From: a virus
IMG/VR virus record: IMGVR_UViG_3300046001_006957
Location: 1 to 34,133 of that record
DNA length: 34,133 bases
Reading direction: 5' to 3' (one strand)
The position numbers and the translations under genes were made by a program. Under the pieces are notes generated by a model that saw only the letters and a program-made list of their open reading frames with translations, made no database searches and had not been told where the DNA came from. This document shows positions 1-7,349 of this stretch, in pieces. The first letter of the stretch is position 1; every line of letters begins with the position of its first letter.

Positions 1-523
1 TTTTGTAATAGGGAAAATCCACATGAGATCCTAACCAACCTTTTGGCCTCAATTCTAACAAACTGGCCTTGGAAATTTTAGATTTGAATACTGAAAATAT
101 CTTGGTAAAATATTCATTCATGATATCTGTAGTTTCAGTAAAGTCATTTTCAACTAACTTAGGTAGTTGGGTATTCAAATGAAGATCATCCGGATACACT
201 ATTCCTAAATCTTTATCTTGTCTTATAAAATGATCTTCTAAAGGATTGTCACTGTTTTTTTTAGAATAGAATCCTAGTCCTCTATATCTATTAAACTTTT
301 CACCCTGTGAATTTTTAGATACTGAAATTGTATTATGCCTCTCTAACAATTTTGCAATTTGTTCTTTCATTTCTGTTAGATTAAAATCATATTGATTTGG
401 AAGTTTAAATATGTTATATCCTAAAATAGGGCGTGTTGTATACCATTCATCTAGAGGTTTAGAATGTCTGACAGTATCAATACAATCTCCCCACGGCTCT
501 GCTAATTTAGTAGACGTTTTCAT
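1..523 (-). CDS. 2OG-Fe(II) oxygenase-like protein, 3' end outside the window
   Basis: An open frame starts at the ATG complementary to 521-523 and stays open for 174 codons to the window edge, so the C-terminus is missing. Near the break the protein reads LELRPKGWLGSHVDFPYY. The H167-x-D169 pair inside this context resembles the HxD iron-binding motif of aspartyl-hydroxylase/2-oxoglutarate oxygenases; the distal His and the 2OG-binding Arg would lie outside the window. The start overlaps the end of the radical SAM gene by 17 bases, so the two are probably co-transcribed. Four other oxygenase-like genes lie within 7 kb. The substrate is unknown. The reading frame is firm; the family call rests on one motif and on context. 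Confidence 0.7.
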   Translation of the reverse strand, partial: MKTSTKLAEPWGDCIDTVRHSKPLDEWYTTRPILGYNIFKLPNQYDFNLTEMKEQIAKLLERHNTISVSKNSQGEKFNRYRGLGFYSKKNSDNPLEDHFIRQDKDLGIVYPDDLHLNTQLPKLVENDFTETTDIMNEYFTKIFSVFKSKISKASLLELRPKGWLGSHVDFPYYK

Positions 524-1469
524 TTAAAATAATATGTTCGAAATGAGGTGCAATTTTAAAATCAGGAGTTAGCCTACCCCTCCGCTTACTGCCAGCATCT
601 GGAACTCGACCAACCGTTGGACTCCAGTTGGTAATTTTAACCCAAGATGTTCTTAGTTTTTTAGTTTCATCCATAGGAAAGAAAACAATATTTGATTCTG
701 TAAATCCTGCAATAGTATTAAACCCTTTGGCCCATTCTGGGTCTTTATTAAACACTGTACAAACATTTTGTATAAGTTCTTCAAAGGTCCAATTTTGATC
801 TTGTTCTAAGGTATATCTTCCTATTTGCCCTACATTTCTAAATCTGAAAATAGGGTTGCCGCCGATGTGCCTTGACAATTCAAAAAGCCTTGCAGGAACA
901 TGATCGTTTGTTCCTTTTTGCATAATGCAGCCTAAATTTACATTCATACGTGCATCTACACATTGCTGCCACGCTTCGATTTTTCTTTCAGCACAACGCA
1001 TTCCGTCCATCTCTTCGTATACATCATTATCATCTGCACCATTGACACTGATATAGATACTACGCATTCCAGCTTTGGCAAGGTCTTTAGCATACCCGGG
1101 TCTAGCTAACATCAGGCCATTAGATTGCATATTTGGTCTATGTCCGAATTCTCTTATTTTTTCTATTATTTCAAAGATGTCTTTTCTTACAGTTGGTTCG
1201 CCACCTAGCATTCTAATTTCAGTTTTAAATGGTAATCTTCTTAGAACATCATATAAAAGATCCTTGTCCATGTCGGGCGCTTCTCTGTTTGGAATAAAAC
1301 AATTAGCACACTCCATATTACATCGATGTGTAATATCAACATAGATAACCGGAAAATGATTTTTTTCCGGTTCGAGTTCGTAGTAAAAATTAATAGGCAT
1401 CATATTGCATCTATTTATATGTGTATAATTTGTCATCAACGTTTTTATAGTGTTGTTAAATTTTGCCAT
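507..1469 (-). CDS. Radical SAM protein
   Basis: A 320-aa protein with the radical SAM cluster motif CNMECANC (C50, C54, C57; CX3CX2C), which binds a 4Fe-4S cluster that cleaves S-adenosylmethionine. A GGEP motif at residues 89-92 matches the SAM-binding strand of MoaA/PqqE-type enzymes. The C-terminal part (about 230-320) has no obvious cysteine-rich SPASM domain, so a second Fe-S cluster is not supported. The start complementary to 1467-1469 has no clear ribosome-binding site; internal Met codons at residues 12, 23 and 24 are alternatives. Its start overlaps the TAAATA element of the divergent gene at 1497. The gene lies beside the oxygenase-like gene 1-523. The reaction catalysed cannot be deduced. 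Confidence 0.88.
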   Translation of the reverse strand: MAKFNNTIKTLMTNYTHINRCNMMPINFYYELEPEKNHFPVIYVDITHRCNMECANCFIPNREAPDMDKDLLYDVLRRLPFKTEIRMLGGEPTVRKDIFEIIEKIREFGHRPNMQSNGLMLARPGYAKDLAKAGMRSIYISVNGADDNDVYEEMDGMRCAERKIEAWQQCVDARMNVNLGCIMQKGTNDHVPARLFELSRHIGGNPIFRFRNVGQIGRYTLEQDQNWTFEELIQNVCTVFNKDPEWAKGFNTIAGFTESNIVFFPMDETKKLRTSWVKITNWSPTVGRVPDAGSKRRGRLTPDFKIAPHFEHIILNENVY

Positions 1470-1474
1470 AAATA
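1467..1474 (+). promoter_or_regulatory. T4-type late promoter motif CATAAATA
   Basis: CATAAATA matches seven of eight bases of the T4 late element TATAAATA. The expected start is near 1480, giving a short leader that carries the GGAG at 1485-1488 in front of the ATG at 1497. It overlaps the start codon of the divergent radical SAM gene. Confidence 0.5.
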
Positions 1475-1496
1475 CTATCGTAACGGAGATACAATC

Positions 1497-1892
1497 ATGG
1501 TATTACAATTTTTTACAAAACATCGTCCAAATTTAGACATTCCATTCTTTGAAGATTCAGATGAGGGCAAGGCACGATCAGATGCAATAATTCAATTGGC
1601 TAGCGACCATCCTGAACTATGCCTAGGAAGAGACACTTCGCCAATTCCTGCAACTGAGTTAACATGGACTGCTACATGGACATTCGCAGGCCTAGATGAA
1701 TTTAACCAATTTATAGTATTAGCACAGGAGGCCGATGTCACGTTGAGAGTCGATCGAGCTAGATATTATATAAGAAATGGACACACTCTAGTCATTGAAC
1801 ATCAAAACGAAGGCGACGCAGAAAGATCATTAAATATAAACATTGGGCCCGACGGTGTTCGTGGGCCCAATGGTATCATAAATTTTATTTAA
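1497..1892 (+). CDS. Small hypothetical protein, 131 aa
   Basis: No family was recognised. I chose the ATG at 1497 because GGAG stands eight bases upstream and a late promoter motif precedes it; the frame is open further upstream to 1326, but that part lies across the divergent gene and has no ribosome-binding site. The protein is acidic in its N-terminal third, has a Thr/Trp-rich stretch (TWTATWTF) around residues 60-70, and ends in a Gly-Pro-rich tail (GPDGVRGPNG). The codons for this tail form a strong hairpin. Its stop overlaps the stop of the convergent fibre gene by a few bases. Its place between a radical SAM gene and a fibre gene suggests a late protein, but the function is unknown. 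Confidence 0.65.
   Translation: MVLQFFTKHRPNLDIPFFEDSDEGKARSDAIIQLASDHPELCLGRDTSPIPATELTWTATWTFAGLDEFNQFIVLAQEADVTLRVDRARYYIRNGHTLVIEHQNEGDAERSLNINIGPDGVRGPNGIINFI
1841..1872 (-). terminator. Strong hairpin between convergent genes, likely terminator
   Basis: A perfect 10-bp stem, CATTGGGCCC paired with GGGCCCAATG, encloses a 12-base loop. On the minus strand it begins 17 bases after the stop of the fibre gene (stop at 1889) and is followed at once by T-rich sequence (TTTATATTTAA), as expected of an intrinsic terminator. On the plus strand a T-rich run at 1884-1891 follows after a gap, so it may act less well in that direction. Confidence 0.6.
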
Positions 1893-4225
1893 GCTACTGT
1901 GTAAGCTGGTACAACATACTCAACACCGTTTACTTTGATCTTAAAGTAAGTGGCAGGAGTAACGGGCAAAGCACTAGCAACACCGGCAGCGCCAGCGGCA
2001 CTTACTGCTTCTACCATAAAATCCACAGTTCCTGTTCCGCTAGGTTCAAGTACAATATCATCATTGCTGTTCAGTGTGCTGATATTATTTTCAATGATCT
2101 GTAAAGAACCGGTACTTAGACCATAATTAACTGTTAGTTGACCGCTGCCTTCGATGATAACATTTTCTCGGAGTGAAGTAGAGCCAGCACCGTTGTTTGA
2201 TGCAAATACTATTTTAGATAACAGTGAAGTATTGCTCGGTGCAGGATCAACAACAAGAACACTTATTGCCGCCCCTGTTACATAACCACTTGTGCCGTAT
2301 CCTGTGAATGTAATGTCAGCAATATCATCACCAGTGTTGACAATTATCGGAGAAGTGACAGTACCTCTAGTTCTTGTAAAGGCAAAGTTTCTTGCATCTT
2401 GAGACTCATGAGACTGAGATAGATTAACTAAGGTTGTGCCAGCCGAATTAACAGAAAAAGTTGAAGGACCAAAAGAATTAGCGGTGACAGCATTGGTTGT
2501 ATTGATTGCTGCAAAAGTACTAGTACCTGTTGAGGCTGTAACATTACCAGTTAAATTTCCTGTGACATTACCTGTGACATTACCGGTCAGCGCACCAATC
2601 AATGTACCTCTTAGAACACCATCAACTGCGTCAACAAGAACCGATGAATCAAAACCAAACACACTGCCTTTCATATCTCCACTATGATAACCAGTGCTAT
2701 CACCAATTAGAGAGCCAGTCACTGTACCAACTAAGTTACCAGTTACTGTACCAATGGCAGCATCGCCTACAGTGAATACACCTGTACCCGGATTAAACTT
2801 AAAGTTGCTGTTTGTGTAAATTAAATTATCACCAGATTGATCGTCAAAGAACGAAATAAAATGGTCTGCACTAGTTCCCGAAGTATTGACCGTGATAGTT
2901 GTTGCGTTTGCACCAGCTGCTGTAGTAATAGCACTTCCACCTACTGTAGAGCCTGCTGGTAAATTAATAACAGTTCCGTTACCACTAATAGTAGCATTGC
3001 CGATCCATAGGGCGTTGTCGCCTTCAGTCAAATATAATTTACCAAATTTCTTTGTGTAAGATCCAAGACTGTATGACTCGCTGGTACTAGGAAATACATC
3101 ACCGCCTACAAATAATTCATTTTCAAAAGTTACATCGCTGCTGAAAATCATGGCCGGAGTAACAGTGATTGCACTACTATCAGCACTGTCAATCAACGAT
3201 GTAAACAGATTAGTTCCTGTTAAGTTTGTGGCCGAAACAGATGTAGAATTAATTGTGGTCGCATTTAAAATGCTCAATCCTAAGGTATTTGTGCTAGGCT
3301 GATAAGTTAAGTTAGTGTCTGTTCTAATACTTTCGTCGCCACTGGAATTTTGAGTAAAACCAATATAGTGAGTAGCTGCTGATGATCCGGAAGCAACTAA
3401 AGTTACTGTGGTTGCTATGGTTGCTGAACTAGCTGTACCTGTTAAGTTTCCGGTAACATTACCAGTTAATGCACCAATCAATGTTCCTCTTAGAACACCA
3501 TCTCTAGCATCAACTAAGGTTGTTGAATCATCTGCAAAAACTGAACCAGTTAAATCTCCGTGGAATGTACCGTTGGTTGTGTTAACTAAAACTGTACTAT
3601 CTATGCCTACAATATTTCCAGAAATTTCAATATTATAAATATCGCCTTCATTTAGACCTACCGGCTGGCCGCCGATCGTAGAGCCAACTGGAAAGTCAAT
3701 GGCTGAACCTGTGGATGTTATTACGGCATCGCCTAGGTATATTGAACTACCACTTAGATAGATATCTCTAAATCTGTTTGTAGAAGTTCCTAGATCATAT
3801 GCAATATTTGTTTCGGGAATAATGTGCCCTTGAGGTACAAAATTACCATAAACAGTATGAGTCTCAGAGTTAACAATTAATCCTGAATCGTCTGCCCACA
3901 AATTTCCTTTGAAACCTTGATCAGCAACAATTAGGCCAATATAATCTGATAAATCTTGTGCTACTGTGGCTTGTAATCTGTCACCAACGTAGGCAAATGT
4001 AACGCCACTATGTACGGTATTGTCGCTGAGGCTTTCTCCCAAGAACATCTTGGCAGTGGTACTTCTAGCGTCGCCGACGCTGAAGTTGGTCACAGGTAGT
4101 CCTCCGAATGCGGAACCGTTGCCTACGTAAACGCTTCCCGTGGTTGTGTCAAAAACAAGTTCGCCCGCTAATGGTATTGTGGCCACCCTATCAGCTGTGG
4201 GACCTCTTCTAATCTGTAAAGGCAT
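1889..4225 (-). CDS. Tail fibre protein, 778 aa, repeat-built
   Basis: The N-terminus (MPLQIRRGPTADRV, then GELVFDTTTGSVYVGNG) matches the short beta-rich domain that starts many phage fibre and tropism proteins. The rest is low-complexity Gly/Thr/Ser/Asn sequence typical of beta-structured trimeric fibres. Two modules occur twice: a YDLG/YSLG...LYL...G(S/T)T(I/V)GG unit near residues 142-190 and 385-430, and a SVF-DDS...DGVLRGTLIGALTGNVTG unit near 228-264 and 520-570. The first module recurs in the fibres at 29937 and 31678. AGGAG stands just before the ATG, and a GTAAATA late motif lies about 33 bases upstream. Host recognition is the likely role, by inference. No chaperone or enzymatic domain was seen. 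Confidence 0.88.
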   Translation of the reverse strand: MPLQIRRGPTADRVATIPLAGELVFDTTTGSVYVGNGSAFGGLPVTNFSVGDARSTTAKMFLGESLSDNTVHSGVTFAYVGDRLQATVAQDLSDYIGLIVADQGFKGNLWADDSGLIVNSETHTVYGNFVPQGHIIPETNIAYDLGTSTNRFRDIYLSGSSIYLGDAVITSTGSAIDFPVGSTIGGQPVGLNEGDIYNIEISGNIVGIDSTVLVNTTNGTFHGDLTGSVFADDSTTLVDARDGVLRGTLIGALTGNVTGNLTGTASSATIATTVTLVASGSSAATHYIGFTQNSSGDESIRTDTNLTYQPSTNTLGLSILNATTINSTSVSATNLTGTNLFTSLIDSADSSAITVTPAMIFSSDVTFENELFVGGDVFPSTSESYSLGSYTKKFGKLYLTEGDNALWIGNATISGNGTVINLPAGSTVGGSAITTAAGANATTITVNTSGTSADHFISFFDDQSGDNLIYTNSNFKFNPGTGVFTVGDAAIGTVTGNLVGTVTGSLIGDSTGYHSGDMKGSVFGFDSSVLVDAVDGVLRGTLIGALTGNVTGNVTGNLTGNVTASTGTSTFAAINTTNAVTANSFGPSTFSVNSAGTTLVNLSQSHESQDARNFAFTRTRGTVTSPIIVNTGDDIADITFTGYGTSGYVTGAAISVLVVDPAPSNTSLLSKIVFASNNGAGSTSLRENVIIEGSGQLTVNYGLSTGSLQIIENNISTLNSNDDIVLEPSGTGTVDFMVEAVSAAGAAGVASALPVTPATYFKIKVNGVEYVVPAYTVA
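2550..2660. repeat. Internal DNA repeat of the 778-aa fibre gene, copy 1
   Basis: This stretch encodes VDAVDGVLRGTLIGALTGN followed by repeated GNVTG/GNLTG units. It is nearly identical at DNA level to 3438-3540 (shared run AGAACACCATC and flanks), indicating a fairly recent duplication within the gene. This copy has two extra TGNVTG units compared with the other. Confidence 0.75.
3438..3540. repeat. Internal DNA repeat of the 778-aa fibre gene, copy 2
   Basis: Second copy of the module at 2550-2660, encoding VDARDGVLRGTLIGALTGN. Differences are mostly silent or conservative; the number of short TGN(V/L)TG units differs between the copies. Confidence 0.75.
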
Positions 4226-4258
4226 GCTTAACTCCTGGAATATTCGTATCCTATCTTA

Positions 4259-4265
4259 TATTTAC
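4259..4265 (-). promoter_or_regulatory. Late promoter motif GTAAATA for the 778-aa fibre
   Basis: On the minus strand GTAAATA is placed so that transcription would start about 25 bases before the fibre ATG, leaving room for the AGGAG ribosome-binding site. It differs from the T4 late consensus at the first bases. Confidence 0.4.
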
Positions 4266-4282
4266 CTCTTTGTTTCTTTTCC

Positions 4283-4289
4283 GTAAATA
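4283..4289 (+). promoter_or_regulatory. Late promoter motif GTAAATA for the oxygenase run at 4319
   Basis: GTAAATA 29 bases before the ATG at 4319. It lies back to back with the minus-strand motif at 4259-4265, so this 93-base spacer appears to be a divergent late promoter region. Confidence 0.4.
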
Positions 4290-4318
4290 CATTGCACCCT
4301 TAAAATCGTTAAAAAAAT

Positions 4319-5005
4319 ATGCGAACTTTGGAACAAATCAATAAGATCAAACAATATTTTGATGATCCCTGTGCGGTTGAACATTTTGTTTCTAGGAATG
4401 ATATAGACGAATTAATTGCAATTTATGATCAACAGGACAAAATTGTTAAAAACACAGGTCCGGTTACAGTTGATATAGATGCTTTTTTGGAGGTCCCAGT
4501 GTTTCAACGGATATTAGCAGCCATTCAAACTAAAATAGGACCATTTGCAGTTACGGCCGGTTTGTTTTTTAAAACAGATTATCCACATATTATACACAAC
4601 GACGATACATTTGAGCTACCAGAAACGGTCTACAAAGCAATTACTATACCATTAGTTGTTGATGGACACGGAACTCCAAAACTATGCTTCTTTGATCAAT
4701 ATTATTTTCACGGTCCAGCTAAGTTTTTTAAAGGAGACAATAATATACCCACATATTACAATCAACAAATCTATGATTACAAAGATCTAGACGGAGTTGT
4801 TGATCGGCCCTTTGCAGGTCCTAAGGAATATTTTACACATCTAAAGCCCAGTTGGTTACAAGGTCTAAGCCTACACTCTACTATTGATTGGGTTCCCGGT
4901 CAGGCTATTATTTTTGACAGTGTAAGACTACACTGTGCTAGTGACTTTAGAAGTCTAGGAATTAGGAGCAAGCTAGGCCTAAGTATTTTTACAAAGAGGT
5001 TGTGA
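4319..5005 (+). CDS. 2OG-Fe(II) oxygenase-like protein, 228 aa
   Basis: The protein has the pattern of a small double-stranded beta-helix dioxygenase: an HxD-type pair at H93-N-D95 (HIIHNDD), a distal His at H205 (VRLHCAS) and an Arg at 216 that could bind the 2-oxoglutarate carboxylate. These residues would hold Fe(II) and co-substrate for oxygen-dependent hydroxylation; the target is not known. No clear ribosome-binding site precedes the ATG, only an A-rich stretch. Its TGA overlaps the next gene's ATG (TGATG), so it is the first of three translationally linked genes. The motif order fits the family, but overall similarity was judged by eye only. Confidence 0.72.
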   Translation: MRTLEQINKIKQYFDDPCAVEHFVSRNDIDELIAIYDQQDKIVKNTGPVTVDIDAFLEVPVFQRILAAIQTKIGPFAVTAGLFFKTDYPHIIHNDDTFELPETVYKAITIPLVVDGHGTPKLCFFDQYYFHGPAKFFKGDNNIPTYYNQQIYDYKDLDGVVDRPFAGPKEYFTHLKPSWLQGLSLHSTIDWVPGQAIIFDSVRLHCASDFRSLGIRSKLGLSIFTKRL

Positions 5006-5520
5006 TGATTTATTGGCAATATGTTGATTTAGATCCTGTAGAAGTTGATCGAATAAAGAAAAAATATCTAGAAATACTACCAGTTCCACAACATTTTTTT
5101 CAAACTCTAAACTTGGGCATCAAAGAGTTTATGGGCCGTCCCATTTTTAAAACTGTGATAATCAATGCCATGCCTAATTCCATTGGAAAGATACACAGAG
5201 ATCATCGACCTTATGACAACAATGTATTAGCCATCAACATTCCGTTGCTTAACTGTGACAATGCAATTACTGAATTTTGGGACACAGACGAAGACCGCAA
5301 CCTTATACAGTATACTTCTAGCGGAAGTCCTTATATAGGGTTTAACCATAGTAGATGTAAAAAAATCGATGAATTTAAACTAACCCAACCTGTGGTGTTT
5401 AGAACAGACATTCCTCATTCAGTAAACAATTATTCAAACGATGCTAGACTGGCTATCAGTCTACGGCTAGTAAATGACCCCTGGGACTTAGTAAATGGAC
5501 AAATACATATTTTACCCTAA
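5005..5520 (+). CDS. 2OG-Fe(II) oxygenase-like protein, 171 aa
   Basis: Motifs of a small 2-oxoglutarate oxygenase are visible: HRD at residues 64-66 (GKIHRDHRPYD), a distal His at 138 (TDIPHSVNN) and an Arg at 148 (ARLAISLRL). The last segment, a strand ending in R-L-A-I-S-L-R, is typical of the final beta-strands of this fold. I chose ATG 5005 over GTG 5002; the choice changes only one residue. It overlaps the preceding stop by one base and the following gene by 26 bases. It shares the layout of its two neighbours, which suggests paralogy, but sequence identity between them is low. Substrate unknown. Confidence 0.75.
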   Translation: MIYWQYVDLDPVEVDRIKKKYLEILPVPQHFFQTLNLGIKEFMGRPIFKTVIINAMPNSIGKIHRDHRPYDNNVLAINIPLLNCDNAITEFWDTDEDRNLIQYTSSGSPYIGFNHSRCKKIDEFKLTQPVVFRTDIPHSVNNYSNDARLAISLRLVNDPWDLVNGQIHILP

Positions 5521-6022
5521 ATTAAACTTTGATTTAGATAGGATTAAAGAGATAGTTAAAAAACATATGAAACTGGAGATTCCCAAATATGCTACTCATC
5601 AGCGTAGAGTTCAAGATGAGGAGTACCTTATTGAATTACAAAAACAATATCCATTTTTAAGCAATCTTTATAACATATATACCACAGAACCTAACTACTG
5701 CACTCCTATTCATATATGCCCTGCTAGGGGGTGCGCTATTAATATTCCTATCATTTATACAGAAGATTCTTACACTGTATTCTATGAAATTAAAGAAGGA
5801 GCTAAAACTAGATATATCAAAGAACGAATCTATGAAGTTATCAAAGAAGAAGATAGTGTGGAAGTTTTTCGATACACTTTAGATAGGCCAACATTGATGA
5901 ATACACAATTACCTCACGGAGTTATTGGTGGACCACTGGGCCCTAGAACTATTATGAGTTGGAGTGTACTACTTGAGTCAGATTACGAAACAACTAAAAA
6001 AACTTTAATGAGTATGTTGTAG
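5495..6022 (+). CDS. Oxygenase-like protein with an altered iron-binding motif, 175 aa
   Basis: Size and layout match the two genes before it: a central PIHICPARG segment, where the HxD aspartate is replaced by cysteine (H73-I-C75), a distal H141 (LPHGVIGG) and an R151 (RTIMSWSV) at the expected place. Loss of the aspartate would usually impair iron binding, although some members of the fold use other ligands. The protein may therefore be an inactive relative, a cupin with another role, or use different chemistry. It begins inside the preceding gene. It ends 18 bases inside the convergent gene on the minus strand, with no terminator between them. Confidence 0.65.
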   Translation: MDKYIFYPKLNFDLDRIKEIVKKHMKLEIPKYATHQRRVQDEEYLIELQKQYPFLSNLYNIYTTEPNYCTPIHICPARGCAINIPIIYTEDSYTVFYEIKEGAKTRYIKERIYEVIKEEDSVEVFRYTLDRPTLMNTQLPHGVIGGPLGPRTIMSWSVLLESDYETTKKTLMSML

Positions 6023-6706
6023 ATTAGCAATAACCTTGCTGACATTTTCCGAGTTAAAAGGTACATTTAGAATAAGATGTATGCTATCATTAACCCAACT
6101 AACAGTTCTATGTGTTAGTCGTGTGTTAACATAATAGACTCGACCTTGCTCTATCTGTAATTTTTTATCATCCATTAGCCAATCGTAGTCTAATGGAGCA
6201 CAGTTGTTTAAGAAAACAATCAGCCTAAACACATCCCTAGGCATGCTAGGATGATCTCTATGAGGAACAAAATAACCTCCTATGTCGCTTTTAACTAGAA
6301 AAGTTCTACCCAGTGGCATCCATTCTTGTAAAAAAAGTTTTAGACTATTACATTCTCGAAAGATATCTGTAGGATGCCCGAATTCAAGTTCACTTAATCT
6401 ACGACCGGCAGCATAACTGGCCTGTGCTAGGCTGGGATTATCTTTATGTGATTTACCTTGTAAATTTGTTACAGTTAGACTTTTACGATTGTTTGGACGA
6501 TCAGTTCTTGGAAGGTAGTCTACCCAGTCATTATTGAACTGATCTATTTCCTGCATAAATTGACCGCAGTCTAGTTTCCATTTTAAAGGGACTACAGCAC
6601 CTAGATTAGCCAATGCTAGTTCGTTAGATAATGTTTCTAAAGAAACTTTAGAAGGATCATATTGTGCTGACTGACCGCTAATACCTTGAGGAACTTTAAC
6701 ATTCAT
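6005..6706 (-). CDS. 2OG-Fe(II) / aspartyl-hydroxylase-like oxygenase, 233 aa
   Basis: The C-terminal half carries the clearest oxygenase signature of the cluster: HRD at 149-151 in YFVPHRDHPS, a spacer of about 48 residues, then H199 in NTRLTHRTVSW and closing strands (IHLILNVPF). The motif spacing resembles aspartyl/asparaginyl beta-hydroxylases. The N-terminal 100 residues show no known domain. The gene follows the PP-loop gene with an 8-base gap, so the two probably form one minus-strand late operon under the TATAAATA at 7300-7307. The target could be a protein side chain or a small molecule; nothing in the sequence decides this. Confidence 0.8.
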   Translation of the reverse strand: MNVKVPQGISGQSAQYDPSKVSLETLSNELALANLGAVVPLKWKLDCGQFMQEIDQFNNDWVDYLPRTDRPNNRKSLTVTNLQGKSHKDNPSLAQASYAAGRRLSELEFGHPTDIFRECNSLKLFLQEWMPLGRTFLVKSDIGGYFVPHRDHPSMPRDVFRLIVFLNNCAPLDYDWLMDDKKLQIEQGRVYYVNTRLTHRTVSWVNDSIHLILNVPFNSENVSKVIANLQHTH

Positions 6707-6714
6707 ATTAGTAG

Positions 6715-7293
6715 TTATAGTAGTCCGTTATCTTCTTGTCCCAGTTTTGAAAAACTCCACGATCTTTCTGTACACTGCCAACAACGATTACAACGACCAA
6801 TAGATTGTTCCGTACAAGAATGAGTAATGTAGATCAAATCTTGTTGATTATGCTTAAACATCATATCAATTATATCAGTTTTGTACAGATCAACGAATGG
6901 AAATATAATTCTAGGATCATTGGACTTTTTATCTCTCTTAGGAGCTCCGGGCAAATGATCTAATTCGGGAGGATTTTGATTAATTCCTATAAACAAACGA
7001 TTTACTAGATAGTTATTAAAAATGTCAATCACTGCTGTGGTACTTTGTACTCTATGAGGAGCTCTTGGGTCACCTACATAAATTGTTTCCGGAATACTTA
7101 GATTAAATTTTTTATTAAAATGCTCGATTATCGGATTAGCATAAAAGGCAGAGCCATCCGTTTTATTAATTGTAAATGGTTGCAAGTTAATTTTTGGTTC
7201 TTGTTGTATAAGTAGATACAATAGTATTGCACTATCTAGCCCTCCAGATAGCATTATACCGTATTTTTTGTCAAGGTCAATTGGTGGAATCAT
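6715..7293 (-). CDS. QueC-like PP-loop ATPase, 192 aa
   Basis: The PP-loop SGGLDS at residues 16-21 marks an adenylating N-type ATP pyrophosphatase. Near the C-terminus C160, C168, C171 and C174 (C-x7-C-x2-C-x2-C) closely match the zinc site of QueC, the 7-cyano-7-deazaguanine (preQ0) synthase, where the first gap is eight. The protein is shorter than typical QueC (about 220-230 aa), and I do not see the family's central substrate segment, so the substrate may differ. The start lies within a 12-base palindrome (7289-7300) just below a TATAAATA late motif, and no ribosome-binding site is visible. Another queuosine-pathway-like gene (QueD family) lies at 15887. Confidence 0.75.
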   Translation of the reverse strand: MIPPIDLDKKYGIMLSGGLDSAILLYLLIQQEPKINLQPFTINKTDGSAFYANPIIEHFNKKFNLSIPETIYVGDPRAPHRVQSTTAVIDIFNNYLVNRLFIGINQNPPELDHLPGAPKRDKKSNDPRIIFPFVDLYKTDIIDMMFKHNQQDLIYITHSCTEQSIGRCNRCWQCTERSWSFSKLGQEDNGLL

Positions 7294-7299
7294 CGATGA

Positions 7300-7307
7300 T
7301 ATTTATA
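7300..7307 (-). promoter_or_regulatory. T4-type late promoter TATAAATA (exact)
   Basis: TATAAATA on the minus strand is identical to the T4 late promoter element. The expected start would be within one or two bases of the ATG at 7293, which would make the transcript almost leaderless. Confidence 0.6.
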
Positions 7308-7315
7308 GAAAGATC

Positions 7316-7343
7316 TTGACTACTAGAATAAAGAGTATATAAT
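7316..7343 (+). promoter_or_regulatory. Sigma70-type promoter before the tRNA gene
   Basis: TTGACT at 7316-7321 and TATAAT at 7338-7343 are separated by 16 bases. Seven bases after the -10 box lies 7350, the first base of the tRNA acceptor stem. Confidence 0.75.
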
Positions 7344-7349
7344 AGTATT

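Noticed and set aside
1326-1496. N-terminal extension of the 131-aa protein by 57 codons
   Set aside because: The upstream ATG lies within the divergent radical SAM gene and lacks a ribosome-binding site, whereas the ATG at 1497 has GGAG at proper distance.
5001-6022. Reading the three consecutive oxygenase-like genes as one gene broken by frameshifts
   Set aside because: Each has its own start, its own full set of motif positions and a tidy overlap with the next, as expected of separate paralogues.
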